From: Zizania palustris
Taxonomy: Eukaryota > Streptophyta > Magnoliopsida > Poales > Poaceae
NCBI GenBank assembly: GCA_019279435.1
Contig: JAAALK010000286.1
Coordinates: 41,105,712-41,169,711, forward strand
Reading direction: 5' to 3'
Length of the DNA stretch: 64,000 bases
The position numbers and the translations under genes are program-made. Below, piece after piece: positions 10,105 to 20,613 of the stretch. The notes beneath the pieces are model-generated. The model did not search any database, was not told the origin of the DNA, and was given only the letters and a program-made list of their open reading frames with translations. Numbering within the stretch: the first letter of the stretch is position 1; each line of letters starts with the position of its first letter.

Positions 10105-13100
10105 CCCTCTGCAGTCGAAACGTCCGTGGAGTGGACATTGAGGCTGGACCGGAAATCACTGAACACGGAGGACGGCAGGCCTTTGGTGAAGACGTCGGCG
10201 AACTGAGATGTCGTGGGGACATGCAGGACTTGAACATCACCAAGAGCGACGCGTTCGCGGACAAAGTGAAGATCAATCTCAATGTGCTTGGTACGTTGAT
10301 GTTGAACGGGGTTGGAAGACATGTAAACTGCACTGATGTTGTCACAATACACCAGGGTGGTCTTGCGTAGCGGGTTATGCAGTTCAGACAACAGTTGACG
10401 GAGCCAGGAGACCTCAGCCACTGCATTAGCCACTGCGCGGTACTCTGCTTCGACGCTAGAGCGGGACACCGTGTTCTGCCTCTTGGAGGACCAGGATATT
10501 AGATTGTCGCCAAGGAAAACAACGTATCCAGAGGTGGACTTGCGTGTGTCGGGGCAACCAGCCCAGTCGGCGTCAGAGTAAACAACTAGCTCCTGTTGAG
10601 ACGAAGGGCGCACAAAGAGACCCAAGTGTAAGGTACCTCGGACGTAGCGCAGTATGCGCTTGAGGGCAGCCAAATGCGGTTCCCGGGGATCATGCATATG
10701 TAAACACACCTGCTGGACAACATAGGCTATATCTGGGCGAGTGAAAGTGAGGTACTGTAGAGCTCCTGCAAGGCTGTGAAAATCTGTAGGGTCTGAGACG
10801 GGATCGCCAGCAGACGGTAGCTTGGGGTTCACATCAACAGGAGTAGTGCATGGTTTGCAATCACTCATCCCAGCGCGCTCAAGTATCTCAATCATGTACT
10901 GCCGCTGGGAAAGAAACATGCCTGAAGGGGTGTGCTGGACGTGCATGCCAAGAAAATGGTGGAGCTTGCCAAGGTCTTTTATGGAAAACTCTTGCTGCAA
11001 GGCACTGATGGTTCGGCGCAGGAGTGACCCAGAGGAGGCAGTGAGCACAATATCGTCCACATAGAGAAGGAGGTACACCATGTCTTCTCCTTTGCGGTAC
11101 ACAAAGAGGGAAGTATCTGTCTTAGCCTCCACAAACCCAAGCTACAGAAGATGAGTGGCAAAATGACTGTACCAGGCGCGGGGGGCCTGCTTGAGGCCGT
11201 AGAGTGACCGGTTCAAGCGGCATACATAATCAGGATGGGTTGAATCTTCAAATCCAGCAGGCTGAGAGCAGTGAACGGTTTCAAAGAGAGTCCCATGGAG
11301 GAAGGCATTGTTGACATCAAGTTGATGAACAGGCCATCCGTGAGAAAGGGCCAATGAGAGAACTGTCCGAACTGTTGCAGGCTTGACCACTGGACTAAAT
11401 GTTTCAGAAAAATCAATTCCTGGCCGCTGAGTGAAACCGCGTAGAACCCATCGTGCTTTGTAGCGCTCAAGAGAACCATCAGTGTTGAATTTGTGCTTGA
11501 ATACCCACTTGCCTGTGACAATATTGAAGTGCGGCGGCCGGGGGATGAGATCCCAGGTGTTGTTGGCAATGAGGGCAGAGTACTCCTTTTCCATTGCAGT
11601 ACGCCAATTTGGATCGGCGAGTGCAGCACGGTAACTTCTGGGGATTGGAGACAGAGCCGTTGCCTCGAATAGTGCTGGGAATCTGAGGCCGCGCTTCCTT
11701 CTGGTGATCATGCCGTGCTGGTTTGACACAGCGGGAACTGGCATGGCTCCGGCAGGAATGGTGGGGGCAGCAGTGGCTGGGGAAGAAGCTGCTGTCGGTG
11801 GTGGTGCAGGGGCAGCAGGGCGTCGCCGAGAGTATACTCGGCCGTAGAAGCGGCCTGGAGCAGCGTCTGTGGGCGCCCGGGCGATGTTGTTGTCCGTTGG
11901 TGACGAGTGCTCGGCCAGAGCTGGTGCTACTGCAGAGGAACGGTCGGCCGGTGTCACAGGGCCTCCTAGAGGAGACAGTGGCAGGGGCCTGGCGTGGGAC
12001 CAGGGGTTGCCGGGTAGCAGCTGCGCAGGGCTGGCGCAAGGACCGTTCGGTGCCTGCTGTCGGGCCATGGCCGGCGCAGGAGAAGACGGTACAGAGCCAG
12101 GCAGGATGCCTGGGGTGCCAGCGTGTGTAGTCCCTGGAGAAGAAGAAAAAACAGGTGACAGTTCAAAGGGAACTGAAACCAGGTTAGTTAGATCATCTAA
12201 AAAATCAAATGCTGCACGTGTGGGGGGAGACGGATCCTCGGAAAAGGGAAACGAGGTCTCGTCGAAGACCACATGGCGCGAAATGATGAGCTGGTTAGAA
12301 TGTTTGTTAAGGCAGAGATAGCCTTTGTGGTGGGGTGAGTAACCAATGAAGACACAGAGAGCGGAGCGGGGAGCGAGCTTATGTGGTGCAATGGCGGTGA
12401 GGTTGGGGTAACATTTGCAACCGAAGACATGGAGGTGGTCATAGGATGGAGGTGTTCCGAACAGAGTGAGATGCGGTGTCGAAAAATTGAGTGTTTTGGT
12501 TGGCAGAATGTTAAGAAGGTAGGTCGCCGTACCAAGGGCGGCAACCCCAAAGCTAGGGGGAATGCTGGCATGAATGAGTAGGGAGCGAACGACATTGTTG
12601 ATAGACCAGATAATGCGTTCAGCTTTACCATTCTTGGCTGAGGTGTAGGGGCAGGACATACGCAGATGAACACCATTGGAGGAGAAGAATGTGCGGGCGT
12701 TGAGGTTGTCAAACTCGCGGCCATTGTCGCACTGAACTCCTTGGATGGTGGCGCCGAACTGTGTACGGACGAAGGCAAAAAAATTGGTGAGGGTAGAGAA
12801 AGTGTCAGATTTCAGGCGCAAGGGAAACGTCCACAAATAATGAGAGCAATCGTCCAAAATGACCAAGTAGTATTTATGACCAGAGACACTAGTGACAGGA
12901 GATGTCCAAAGATCACAGTGAATTAATTGGAAATTATGAGTAGCACGTGAGGACGATGCATGAAAGGGAAGGCGGACGTGGCGGCCTAATTGACAGGCGT
13001 GACACAAAGACATGCTATCACTCTTATTACAAGCAATGGCAGAAGACTGTGCTAAATGAGACAAAACTGCTGGACCAGGATGCCCAAGCCGCTGATGCCA

Positions 13101-13700
13101 TAGGGATGTCGTGGACGCATGGAGTGTAGAAGCAGGCAGCCGCAAGGGGTAGAGAGGCCCAGGGCTGTCACATCTGATGATCTGGCGTCGGGTGAGAAGA
13201 TCCTTCACAGAGCAGCCAAACGGGTCAAACTCAACAGAACAATTGTTGTCGGTAGTAAATTGACGAACAGAGATCAAATCCTTAATTAGTGAGGGAGAAA
13301 CCAACACATTTTTAAGGGACTGAGGCAAAGATGTATGTCCGGTGGAAGTGACGGGAATAAGATTGCCATTACCGACAACAATGTGAGAAGGAAGAGACCG
13401 GGAGGAGGTTCTGTGAGAGATTGTACCCGCATCGGAGGTCATGTGGCTGGTGGCACCAGTGTCGAAGTGCCACTCCTGCTGCAAGGGAGGCTGTAGGGCG
13501 ACGATCTTGAAATTTGCAGCAAGAGTTTGCTGATCCCAGACTGGAGTGGATGGAGGCGTGGTGACGTAGCCTGGAGGCGGCCCATACGCAGCCGGAGGAA
13601 CCCCCCACTGTCCAGTCCATTGACCGGGTGGTCCGGCGAGGAAGGCGTGGGGCTGCTGAGGAGGCCGTGGAGCAGAGGGCGGCCGTTGGCCGGGCCACAT
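10095..13700 (-). pseudogene. pol: Copia pol (protease, integrase, RT, RNase H) with one in-frame stop
   Basis: Two frames in the same register, 13700-11142 and 11141-10095, are parted only by TAG at 11144-11142 (ATHLL-stop-LGFVEAKTD). In order: protease WHFDTGATSHMTSD near residue 80; GAG-pre-integrase (LWHQRLGHPG, CHACQLGRH); integrase core D-D-E (IHCDLW, VQCDNGREFD, NGKAERIIW); RT (GKWVFKHKFNTDGSLERYKA, HQLDVNNAFLHG); then RT palm YLLLYVDDIVL and RNase H (VYSDADWAGCPDTRKSTSGY, VEAEYRAVA, KHIEIDLHFVRE). All catalytic residues I can locate are kept, so the loss of function rests on few mutations. Upstream it is parted from gag by another in-frame TAG. Confidence 0.88.
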
Positions 13701-13715
13701 GTAGATGGCCCCAGT

Positions 13716-14923
13716 CTAGGGGTTGTAGTAGCTGTGGCTATTGGCCTGGCCCGCAGATTGCTGCGAGGGGGCCGAGCCAGTGGAGCCGTCGCCGCCGCCG
13801 CCGGAATTCTTCCCGCCGCGCTTCCCGCGCTGGCTCGAGCCACCGGGATGCTGTTGCTGGGGGCGCGGGGACTGCTGCTGCTGCGGTGGGCGGGGGGCGT
13901 CACTCGTGGGGGCAGGAGGCTTGGATCCGCCGCCGCTGCTGCCACTGCTGCCGGAGAGAGCAGCGAGGGCAGCCACGGGAGGAGCCTTTGCCATGGTCAG
14001 CTCTTCAAGAATCAGATCGTCGCGGACATGCAGAAAGCTTGGAAGCGGATTGGTGCGGCGAATGTGAAGACCAAGGGCGAGGAACTTCTCGTTGAGGCCG
14101 CGGACGATGTTGAGGACGAGAGTCCGATCGGAGACCGGCTCACCGAGATCGCGGAGGTCCTCGGCCAATTTTTTGTAGCGGCGGCAGTAGTCGGCGACGG
14201 AGAGGTTCCCTTGGCAGAAGGAACGGAATTCCTGGTCGGCGTAGAGGGCGCGTGTGGTGCGATTTCCCAGGAATTGGGACTCGATGGAGAGCCACAGCAT
14301 GCGGGCGGTGGCGCCGCGCTGAGACACCGTGTCAGCGAGGTCGTCGGAGATGGTGCCGAGGATCCAGGTGCGTACGACAGCGTTCATGCGTACCCAATCA
14401 GGCGAGGTAGGGGCGACATCGTCGGAAAGAACATGATGCTCCAGGGAGAATTTGGTGAGGGTGAGGAGGAAGGATTCGCACCATCTGGCGTAGAAGACGA
14501 ATTCATGTCGAGGAGCAGTGGCACGAGGGCGCGGATGTTCTGCACGGCAATAGCCTGGGCATGCAGGTTGAGGAGTGTCGCGGCCTCGTGTTGAAGAAGG
14601 GCTGCGTCAAGCGGAGAAGTCCGGGTATCGGCGCCACGAGCTTCAGGATCCGGTGCGGTGGTGGAGTCATCGTCGGCGTTCGGGGGCGGCATGGCCGCCG
14701 CGCGTTCGCGAGCGGCGCGCTCTAGGGCGTCGTGGATGCGGGCGTCAGCGGCGTCGCGCTCCTGTTGCGCGATGACATCCTCGCGTTCGGCATCAGCCGC
14801 GCGAGCCAGGGCGGCGGCGCGAGCAGCTTGCGTCGCGCGCTCGCGATCTTCTTGGGCGGCGCGCAGGGAGGCAGCGCGCTCAGGGTCCACGGTGGGATCA
14901 GCGACGTCGGGATCCGGGGGCAT
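13716..14923 (-). pseudogene. gag: Copia gag with a frameshift, ending in an in-frame TAG
   Basis: Two overlapping frames: 14923-14384 (MPPDPDVADP, then an Ala/Arg/Glu-rich coiled-coil-like segment) and 14387-13716, which contains the UBN2-type gag core (GTISDDLADTVSQRGATARM, YCRRYKKLAEDLRDLGEPVS). The second frame has a Ser/Gly/Pro/Gln-rich tail and ends YYNP-TAG at 13718-13716. The protein changes frame near 14385-14440. Past the TAG the same frame continues into pol (TGAIYMWPGQ), so gag and pol were probably one frame. I see no classic CCHC knuckle. Confidence 0.8.
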
Positions 14924-15046
14924 GGTGGCCCTTGGGTCGACGGATTCAACGCCGGAGGCGTCGTGTGGCGGCGACAGAGTTGCCGGCCATGGGGCAGCGC
15001 CGGAAGAGAGGCGCGCTGGGCGGAAGCGTGTAGGGGTAGACCTAAA

Positions 15047-15058
15047 CTCGTGATACCA
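15047..15058 (-). promoter_or_regulatory. Primer binding site of the short-LTR Copia element
   Basis: The minus strand reads TGGTATCACGAG directly inside the right LTR. The first eight bases match the initiator Met-tRNA site (TGGTATCAGAGC); the rest differs. Confidence 0.7.
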
Positions 15059-15285
15059 TGAAAGTAGATGAGATTTGGATGAATGGCTAATTGATTAATC
15101 AAGAGAGAATACATGTACTTATATAGGGGAGGAGACTTGAGACTAAAGGAAACCTCCTACATCTAAGGGATTCGGCAGGATTAGAAGATAATCCTGCAGG
15201 ATCCTATCTCCTCCCCTGATCTCTCTAACTACCATACAAGGCCAGCCGGCTAAGGCCAGGCGCGGGGCCATATCCACAGATAACA
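15059..15285 (-). repeat. 5' LTR of the short-LTR Copia element (slightly truncated)
   Basis: Partner of 9863-10104. Homology stops at ...gataacagaa, so about 15 bases of the outer end seem to be missing before the Ty3 RT flank resumes. Confidence 0.82.
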
Positions 15286-15400
15286 GAAGCCCACTAGGTG
15301 CATTCGCACTTGGTAGTACCCTAAGCAGAGGTTGAGCTTGGTGAAGAATCTCGCACCAAGGAGCTCGTCGACCACTGGAACCAGGAACTCGTCTTTGGTC
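15286..15400 (-). pseudogene. Ty3 reverse transcriptase fragment, upstream half
   Basis: The minus strand reads DEFLVPVVDELLGARFFTKL then NLCLGYYQVRMHLVG, the RT palm start (normally FTKLDLRSGYHQVRMH). It continues directly as EKMAF at 9862 on the other side of the Copia element. Loss of the LD(L) aspartate (NLC) is consistent with decay. Confidence 0.8.
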
Positions 15401-16604
15401 TATTGCCGCAGAAAGCCCAAACAGAGCACAACAGAGAGTCCTTAGAGATATAATTTTAGCAATAAATCTAGATAGATTCCATATGAGCTGATAGCTTTCC
15501 CTGGCCTGTCCGAATAGGACTATTGGCCCTGTCTGGCTGGGACTTGGGGATTTCTCCTATATATGTATCAGCCAACATATTGAATAAAGCATCAAGAATT
15601 CAATCTAAATCCCTCATCCTGTTCTCTGATTTCCCACCCCGTTCTTTGGTTCGGCAATTGCCTCGGTGAGTCATCCATCACAGCAGACTCCAATGAGTTC
15701 TAGCCAGCAGCTAGGCTTCCGATGTCTCACAAGTGTCCTATTCGCTCCCAGCCAGCAACTCATATCAACCACACACTTTGTGGTTGTTAATGATGAGATC
15801 TATCAAGTTTAATAATTTGGTTGGCATTCAGTAATCTAAATTTGTGAAAATGGAAGTGGATGCTTTATTAGAACACTCTATGTGGTTGCCAAGCATATGG
15901 CTCATTTCTATGCAAGGTGCTTCATTTTGATTTCAACTTAGTTGATGCATGTCATAATGGCTAATGAACATGTATAGTATTTGTATAGTTAGAATAGATA
16001 AATATGAGTGTCTGGAGATGCCACATGCATGGTAGCAAATGTACTTTTGATGGAATATGATTACTAGTGCATCTGTGCATGCATGTTTCTACTTTCCAGT
16101 TCCTGATTGTGAACTCCCCTCATTCCTGTTGTATTAATTTGGCTACTGCTATGTGCAAGATTGTCATTTAATCTTTGATATCCTGAGCATACCGTCATCC
16201 ATAAGGAGCAAAACTTTTTTCTGGCTTGCTGTTGTGATAAGATGATATTTGCATCAACTTCTGGAACACTAGTCATCTGGTACTGATAGCATCTGTACTA
16301 GTCTGCATGTGGTAATGGGCATGTGAATCATGCAACTGTTAGAACTCCATAAAATTTTAGGAAAGGGACAACTTATGATTGGTTTAGCTGATTTCTAGTT
16401 ACTGTGCAGAGCTTCCTTTTCTATAAAACAGTATCAAACATTCAAAACATCTATACATGATGACTGAATGATCTTACTAGGGACCTGGGATAGATTAGTA
16501 CAAAGACTTGTTTATAGAGAAAGCATCTTCTAGATTACAACTGGATGCAGTCTTTTCCTGTGTTTTCCATTCAGTGTAATCTCTACTAAATGTATTATAT
16601 GCAG
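15401..16604. other. LTR-like relic and presumed intron sequence upstream of the kinase exons
   Basis: About 15420-15700 looks like the end of a plus-strand LTR (TATA-like tcctatatatgtat near 15555, aataaagcat near 15585, then ttcggcaattgcctcgg), but no partner LTR was found. From about 15750 to the splice acceptor at 16604 the sequence is AT-rich and unique-looking, and fits intron or promoter DNA of the kinase gene. I see no ATG exon here. Confidence 0.45.
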
Positions 16605-18646
16605 GTTTGTTCTCAAGGAGTGGTGCTAAAGATGGGAGTAGGCTTAGTGGCTGCAGCAGTCGAGCCTCTTCTGCCTCCATGCCTCCAACTGCTAAGACTG
16701 AATGTGAGATACTTCAGTCAGCCAATGTGAAGATCTTCAGTTTTACTGATCTCAGGCAAGCCACAAGGAATTTTCGTCCTGACAGTATGATCGGTGAAGG
16801 AGGGTTTGGATCTGTCTATAAAGGATGGCTTGATGAGAATACACTGTCCGCTTGCAAGCCTGGTACTGGAATTCCCGTTGCCGTGAAAAGACTCAATCAG
16901 GATAGTTCGCAAGGGCACCGAGAATGGTTGGTGAGTATGACTGCAATTCTATTTTGTGTTATCCTCAGATCCATGCTTATTGTGTTTCTTTGAAGTGTAC
17001 CATTGAAAACTATAGCATTTTTCAATTTCTCAGTATATCGTGTACAACTTAACTTGGATATTTTCTAACTTTGATGTATATGTATTCAATTTGTAGGCAG
17101 AAGTTAATTACCTAGGTCAGTTTTGCCATCCCAACCTTGTGAAGCTAATTGGGTATTGCGTAGAGGATGAGCATCGACTGCTAGTGTATGAGTGCATGCC
17201 ACGTGGGAGCTTGGAAAATCATCTGTTTAGGAGTAAGTTAAAACAGGACTTGCTATACTGCTCTTCCGGGGCCATTTTCTTCATAGTGGATACATTATTG
17301 CTGTGGGTTCTTTTTTATTTATAAATTGCTATATGAATCATGGTGCAGGAGGCTCAAACTTCCAGCCTATTTCATGGAACCTAAGAATGAAGGTTGCACT
17401 TGGAGCTGCAAAAGGACTAGCTTACCTCCACAGTTCTGAGACAAAGGTTATTTATCGAGATTTCAAGACGTCCAATATTCTCCTTGATGCAGTAAGTGAA
17501 AGTAAATCTTCGATCCACCATACTTCACTTAAACGCTCGCGTATCATTCCTGAAAGAAATTCATCATATTACTGTTCAGGACTATTCTGCAAAGCTTTCT
17601 GATTTTGGATTGGCAAAGGATGGTCCTGTTGGTGAGAAGAGCCATGTATCCACAAGGGTAATGGGGACATACGGTTACGCTGCTCCAGAATATCTTTCAA
17701 CAGGTAACCTTTGAAGTGCAGTTCTATTTATTATTGATATTCTCCATTTTTGTGTGCCTGGGATTTATTTCATGCAATGACATACCACATTCATAGGTTT
17801 ATATGAAGTGGCCTTGTTTTTTTATGCATCATCCCCTCTGAAAATCTCATTTTAGCACATTCTTTGCTTTGTTGCCTTCGGAAATATATTTTATGTTAGG
17901 ATCTAAGCATGAATATATAAACACTCCAATGCATGCTTTCCATGAACTTCATATACACCTTTTTCACGCTCTGCCCTTTTTTGCGGTGGTGGCGGAGGCG
18001 CAAGTGTTGATGCTCTGATCTTCATTTGCAAACTACAAATTGGATGATGTTTGGAAATAAATCAGTGCATGCCATGTTGTGAACTTGTACTTACTGTGGA
18101 AGTGCTGCAATAATTTGCAGTTAACAATGAACATACACCAACTTATGTTCAATAGTCCATACAAAAAGTGCTTGTACAGGTTGCCTTCGGCTTCGTTTTT
18201 ATATGACAACACTTTCAGGTCATCTAACTACAAAGAGCGACGTCTATAGCTTTGGGGTGGTGCTACTGGAGATGATGTCAGGTCGTCGTGCCATTGACAA
18301 GAACAGGCCGCAGGGTGAGCACAATCTTGTGGAATGGGCCCGGCCATATCTCACACATAAACGCAAGATATTCCGTGTCCTAGATACCAGGCTAGATGGT
18401 CAATACTCGCATACTGGAGCACAAACAGTTGCCACCCTTGCTCTTGAGTGCCTGTCGTACGAAGCTAAGCTGAGGCCTTCTATGGAAGCCGTGGTCACTA
18501 TTCTTGAAGAGCTTCTACAGTCCAGTGGCGCAGACAAGAAACCAGGAGCAGAGAAGCATCAAGAATCCAAGGGTGCATTCAAAAATGCCCCTGCTGCAGG
18601 TGTTGGCAGGAACAGTGGCAAGCCTCGTCGGAGAACCTTGGGATAG
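16605..18646 (+). CDS. Receptor-like cytoplasmic kinase, RLCK-VII (PBS1/PBL-like), first exon not seen
   Basis: Five exons with GT...AG borders: 16605-16930, 17097-17232, 17349-17491, 17580-17703, 18219-18646, about 384 residues. The kinase domain shows the glycine loop IGEGGFGSVYKG, lysine in VAVKRLNQD, catalytic loop VIYRDFKTSNILL, DFGLAKDGP, activation segment STRVMGTYGYAAPEYLS and LRPSME. YRD for HRD and GPxGxxSHVSTRVMGTYGYAAPEY-type spacing are hallmarks of RLCK-VII, cytoplasmic kinases that relay receptor signals, often at the plasma membrane via an N-myristoyl MGxC start. The first exon seen begins in mid-codon after an acceptor (tatgcag), so an upstream exon is needed. The C-terminus is basic (GKPRRRTLG). 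No in-frame stops were seen. It is either a working gene with a long transposon-filled first intron, or a 5'-lost copy. Confidence 0.9.
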
Positions 18647-20560
18647 ACTCTGGAAAGGCCTGGTCCAAATCCAAGGCAATTAATCCGCTCCTCCCATTAG
18701 CAATGCAGAATCGGAAGCGTCTTTAGTTGGTAGTTTGTAAATATGTTGTGATGTGCATATTCCTGGTGATATTCATCAGGCTTTTGGCAACAGGTCCTTT
18801 TTGTGCGTTACCATGGGCTTCTTAACTTAAGCTAACTGGGTGGAATTGTGTGTCGAAACTCATGGCATTAAAGTAGACCTCATGGTCTTTCGTCGCCTTT
18901 GTCTCATTGGTAGCTGCTCCTGGTAGATCATTGATCAGCGAGCACCGTAGCCATTGCTGGATCGCACATGAGTGGTGTCTAAGAGCGTTTTAAAGAGGTT
19001 GTCTAAAAACTTGCTCGTAAAAGTCACTATAAATTGTGTTCTTCTTAACAGAATATCAATGCTCTATTCCATACATTTTATTCCCATATAATTCTACTTA
19101 TCGTATAACGAATAGGGCTGGGATGGATAGGGAGCTAGAGTTACTTCATACAATTCATAAAATTAGAGAGGATAAGGGTTTTTGAGATTTTTAAAAATTA
19201 GAAACCATAGAAGTTATATGGGATGTCTATGCTCTACCTGTTTTTTTGCCTTTCAAACAAGGCGGGTGGTATGCGTCAGCGATCCGGTGTTGAAGAATTT
19301 TGGGCCGAAATCTCCGGCGAGATCGCTATCGGCTAGCCACATTATCAGTTGCTAACCTTCCTATGATCCTATCCATACCATCGATTTTGGTCCCAACATC
19401 CCTTCGGATAACAATCGCACATGTTGACTTTTTAGGAAGAAACGCACATTTGGTTCTTCCATTTCATGATGTCGACGGATAACACTCGTTCCTAATGTAG
19501 CTCTCGGACGGCAATTTACAAGGCTAGCATGAATGCATGATGCTGCAAGCCATGCTTACGAATGGATTGGTCGGTCACGCCCATCGCAGCCACGAGCCGT
19601 TCTTGCATCTGAAATGAGGCAACAAAACAGGCAAAATCATTCCTAAAGCGACCTACTCGCATCACACTTTAGCTTTCACCTTTATCCCTTTCACGTTTTT
19701 TCGGCACTCGCCATCGAGCAAACTCACAGAGCATGCATTCGCGGAAAGAAGCCGGAAAGAATCATATCACAGAAGCATTAAGAGGTTAAGGTTAAACAAG
19801 TTATGAGTATCTAACTTTCCCAACCTCTAGATACTAGCTCATTTATATGTTCTACGGCTATTAATTTAGTGAAAATATAGATCGTTTTGAAAAAGTTTGG
19901 GATTTTCAGAATATTTAGCTATCAAAATCTGCTCTAAACATGCCCTAATGAACGCTCACACAGGACATGAGAAAAACAACACAGAGTAGAGCAAGCAGCA
20001 GCAGCAACAACAATTTTTCTTCTTACAAGCTCCCATCACCATAATGATAAATCAAGTCCATAACAACATGCAAGTGCCATAGAGACAAATGACACGGCAC
20101 AAGCGGCTGCGGGCTACACTCACCACCCCCAAATTCAGCTGCAGCTTTGCAGCCACTTCAGCCACTCTTGGGCACAAAGTACCCCCTCTCTCTCAAGTCT
20201 CAACTCCAAACCAAACCCTTAGAAAACAAGAACACAGTCGCATGACCACCAGTCCACCACTACCAGTCTACCATTACCCATACCAGCATTACATGCAGCA
20301 ACCATAGCCACACACACACTAGCATAAGTACTCCCAGTAGCAGTGACCAGGTGAGTGACACTGTGACAGCAGTAACAGCAATTTACCCTAATCGATACTA
20401 GTCTTCAATAATTACCACCTGTTTGCCGGCCCCTCCCTTTGACAGGCCACCAACCGAAGAACACCAACTCAACCAGGGCTGGACGAGGTAAACAAGCACT
20501 GGATCGCCGCTATATATTACTAGAGTAAGATTTCAAAAGCTAAAGCAGGATGTATACGAA
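18647..20560. other. Kinase 3' UTR and intergenic DNA; no gene seen
   Basis: The first few hundred bases after the kinase stop are probably 3' UTR. From about 18980 to 20560 I see no coding frame that can be named. Segments near 18980-19230 and 19800-19960 have the short AT-rich look of MITE relics, but clear inverted ends and target duplications were not found. The last part, 20400-20613, is probably the 3' UTR of the expansin gene on the minus strand. Confidence 0.5.
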
Positions 20561-20613
20561 GGCATGGTAGATGCAGCAGTTGCAGGATGGTCGTGGGTGA
20601 GGGGGTCTCACTC

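Larger units (their letters stand above)
9863..15285 (-). mobile_element. Copia LTR retrotransposon with short LTRs, nested in a Ty3 RT
   Basis: Direct repeats of 227 bp (9863-10089 and 15059-15285) differ at only a few bases. The primer binding site TGGTATCACGAG lies at 15047-15058 on the minus strand, next to the right LTR, so the element is read leftwards. On the left the LTR seems to run on to 10104 (TGTTAGATAG after the purine tract GCAGAGGG); the right LTR lacks those last 15 or so bases. Gag, protease, integrase, RT and RNase H are all present. Defects are a frameshift in gag and two in-frame TAG stops. No target duplication is evident, and both flanks are halves of one Ty3 RT. Confidence 0.9.

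Noticed and set aside
13527..14594. 355-codon plus-strand frame
   Set aside because: Antisense of the Copia gag region; composition is the complement of Ala/Ser/Pro-rich gag.
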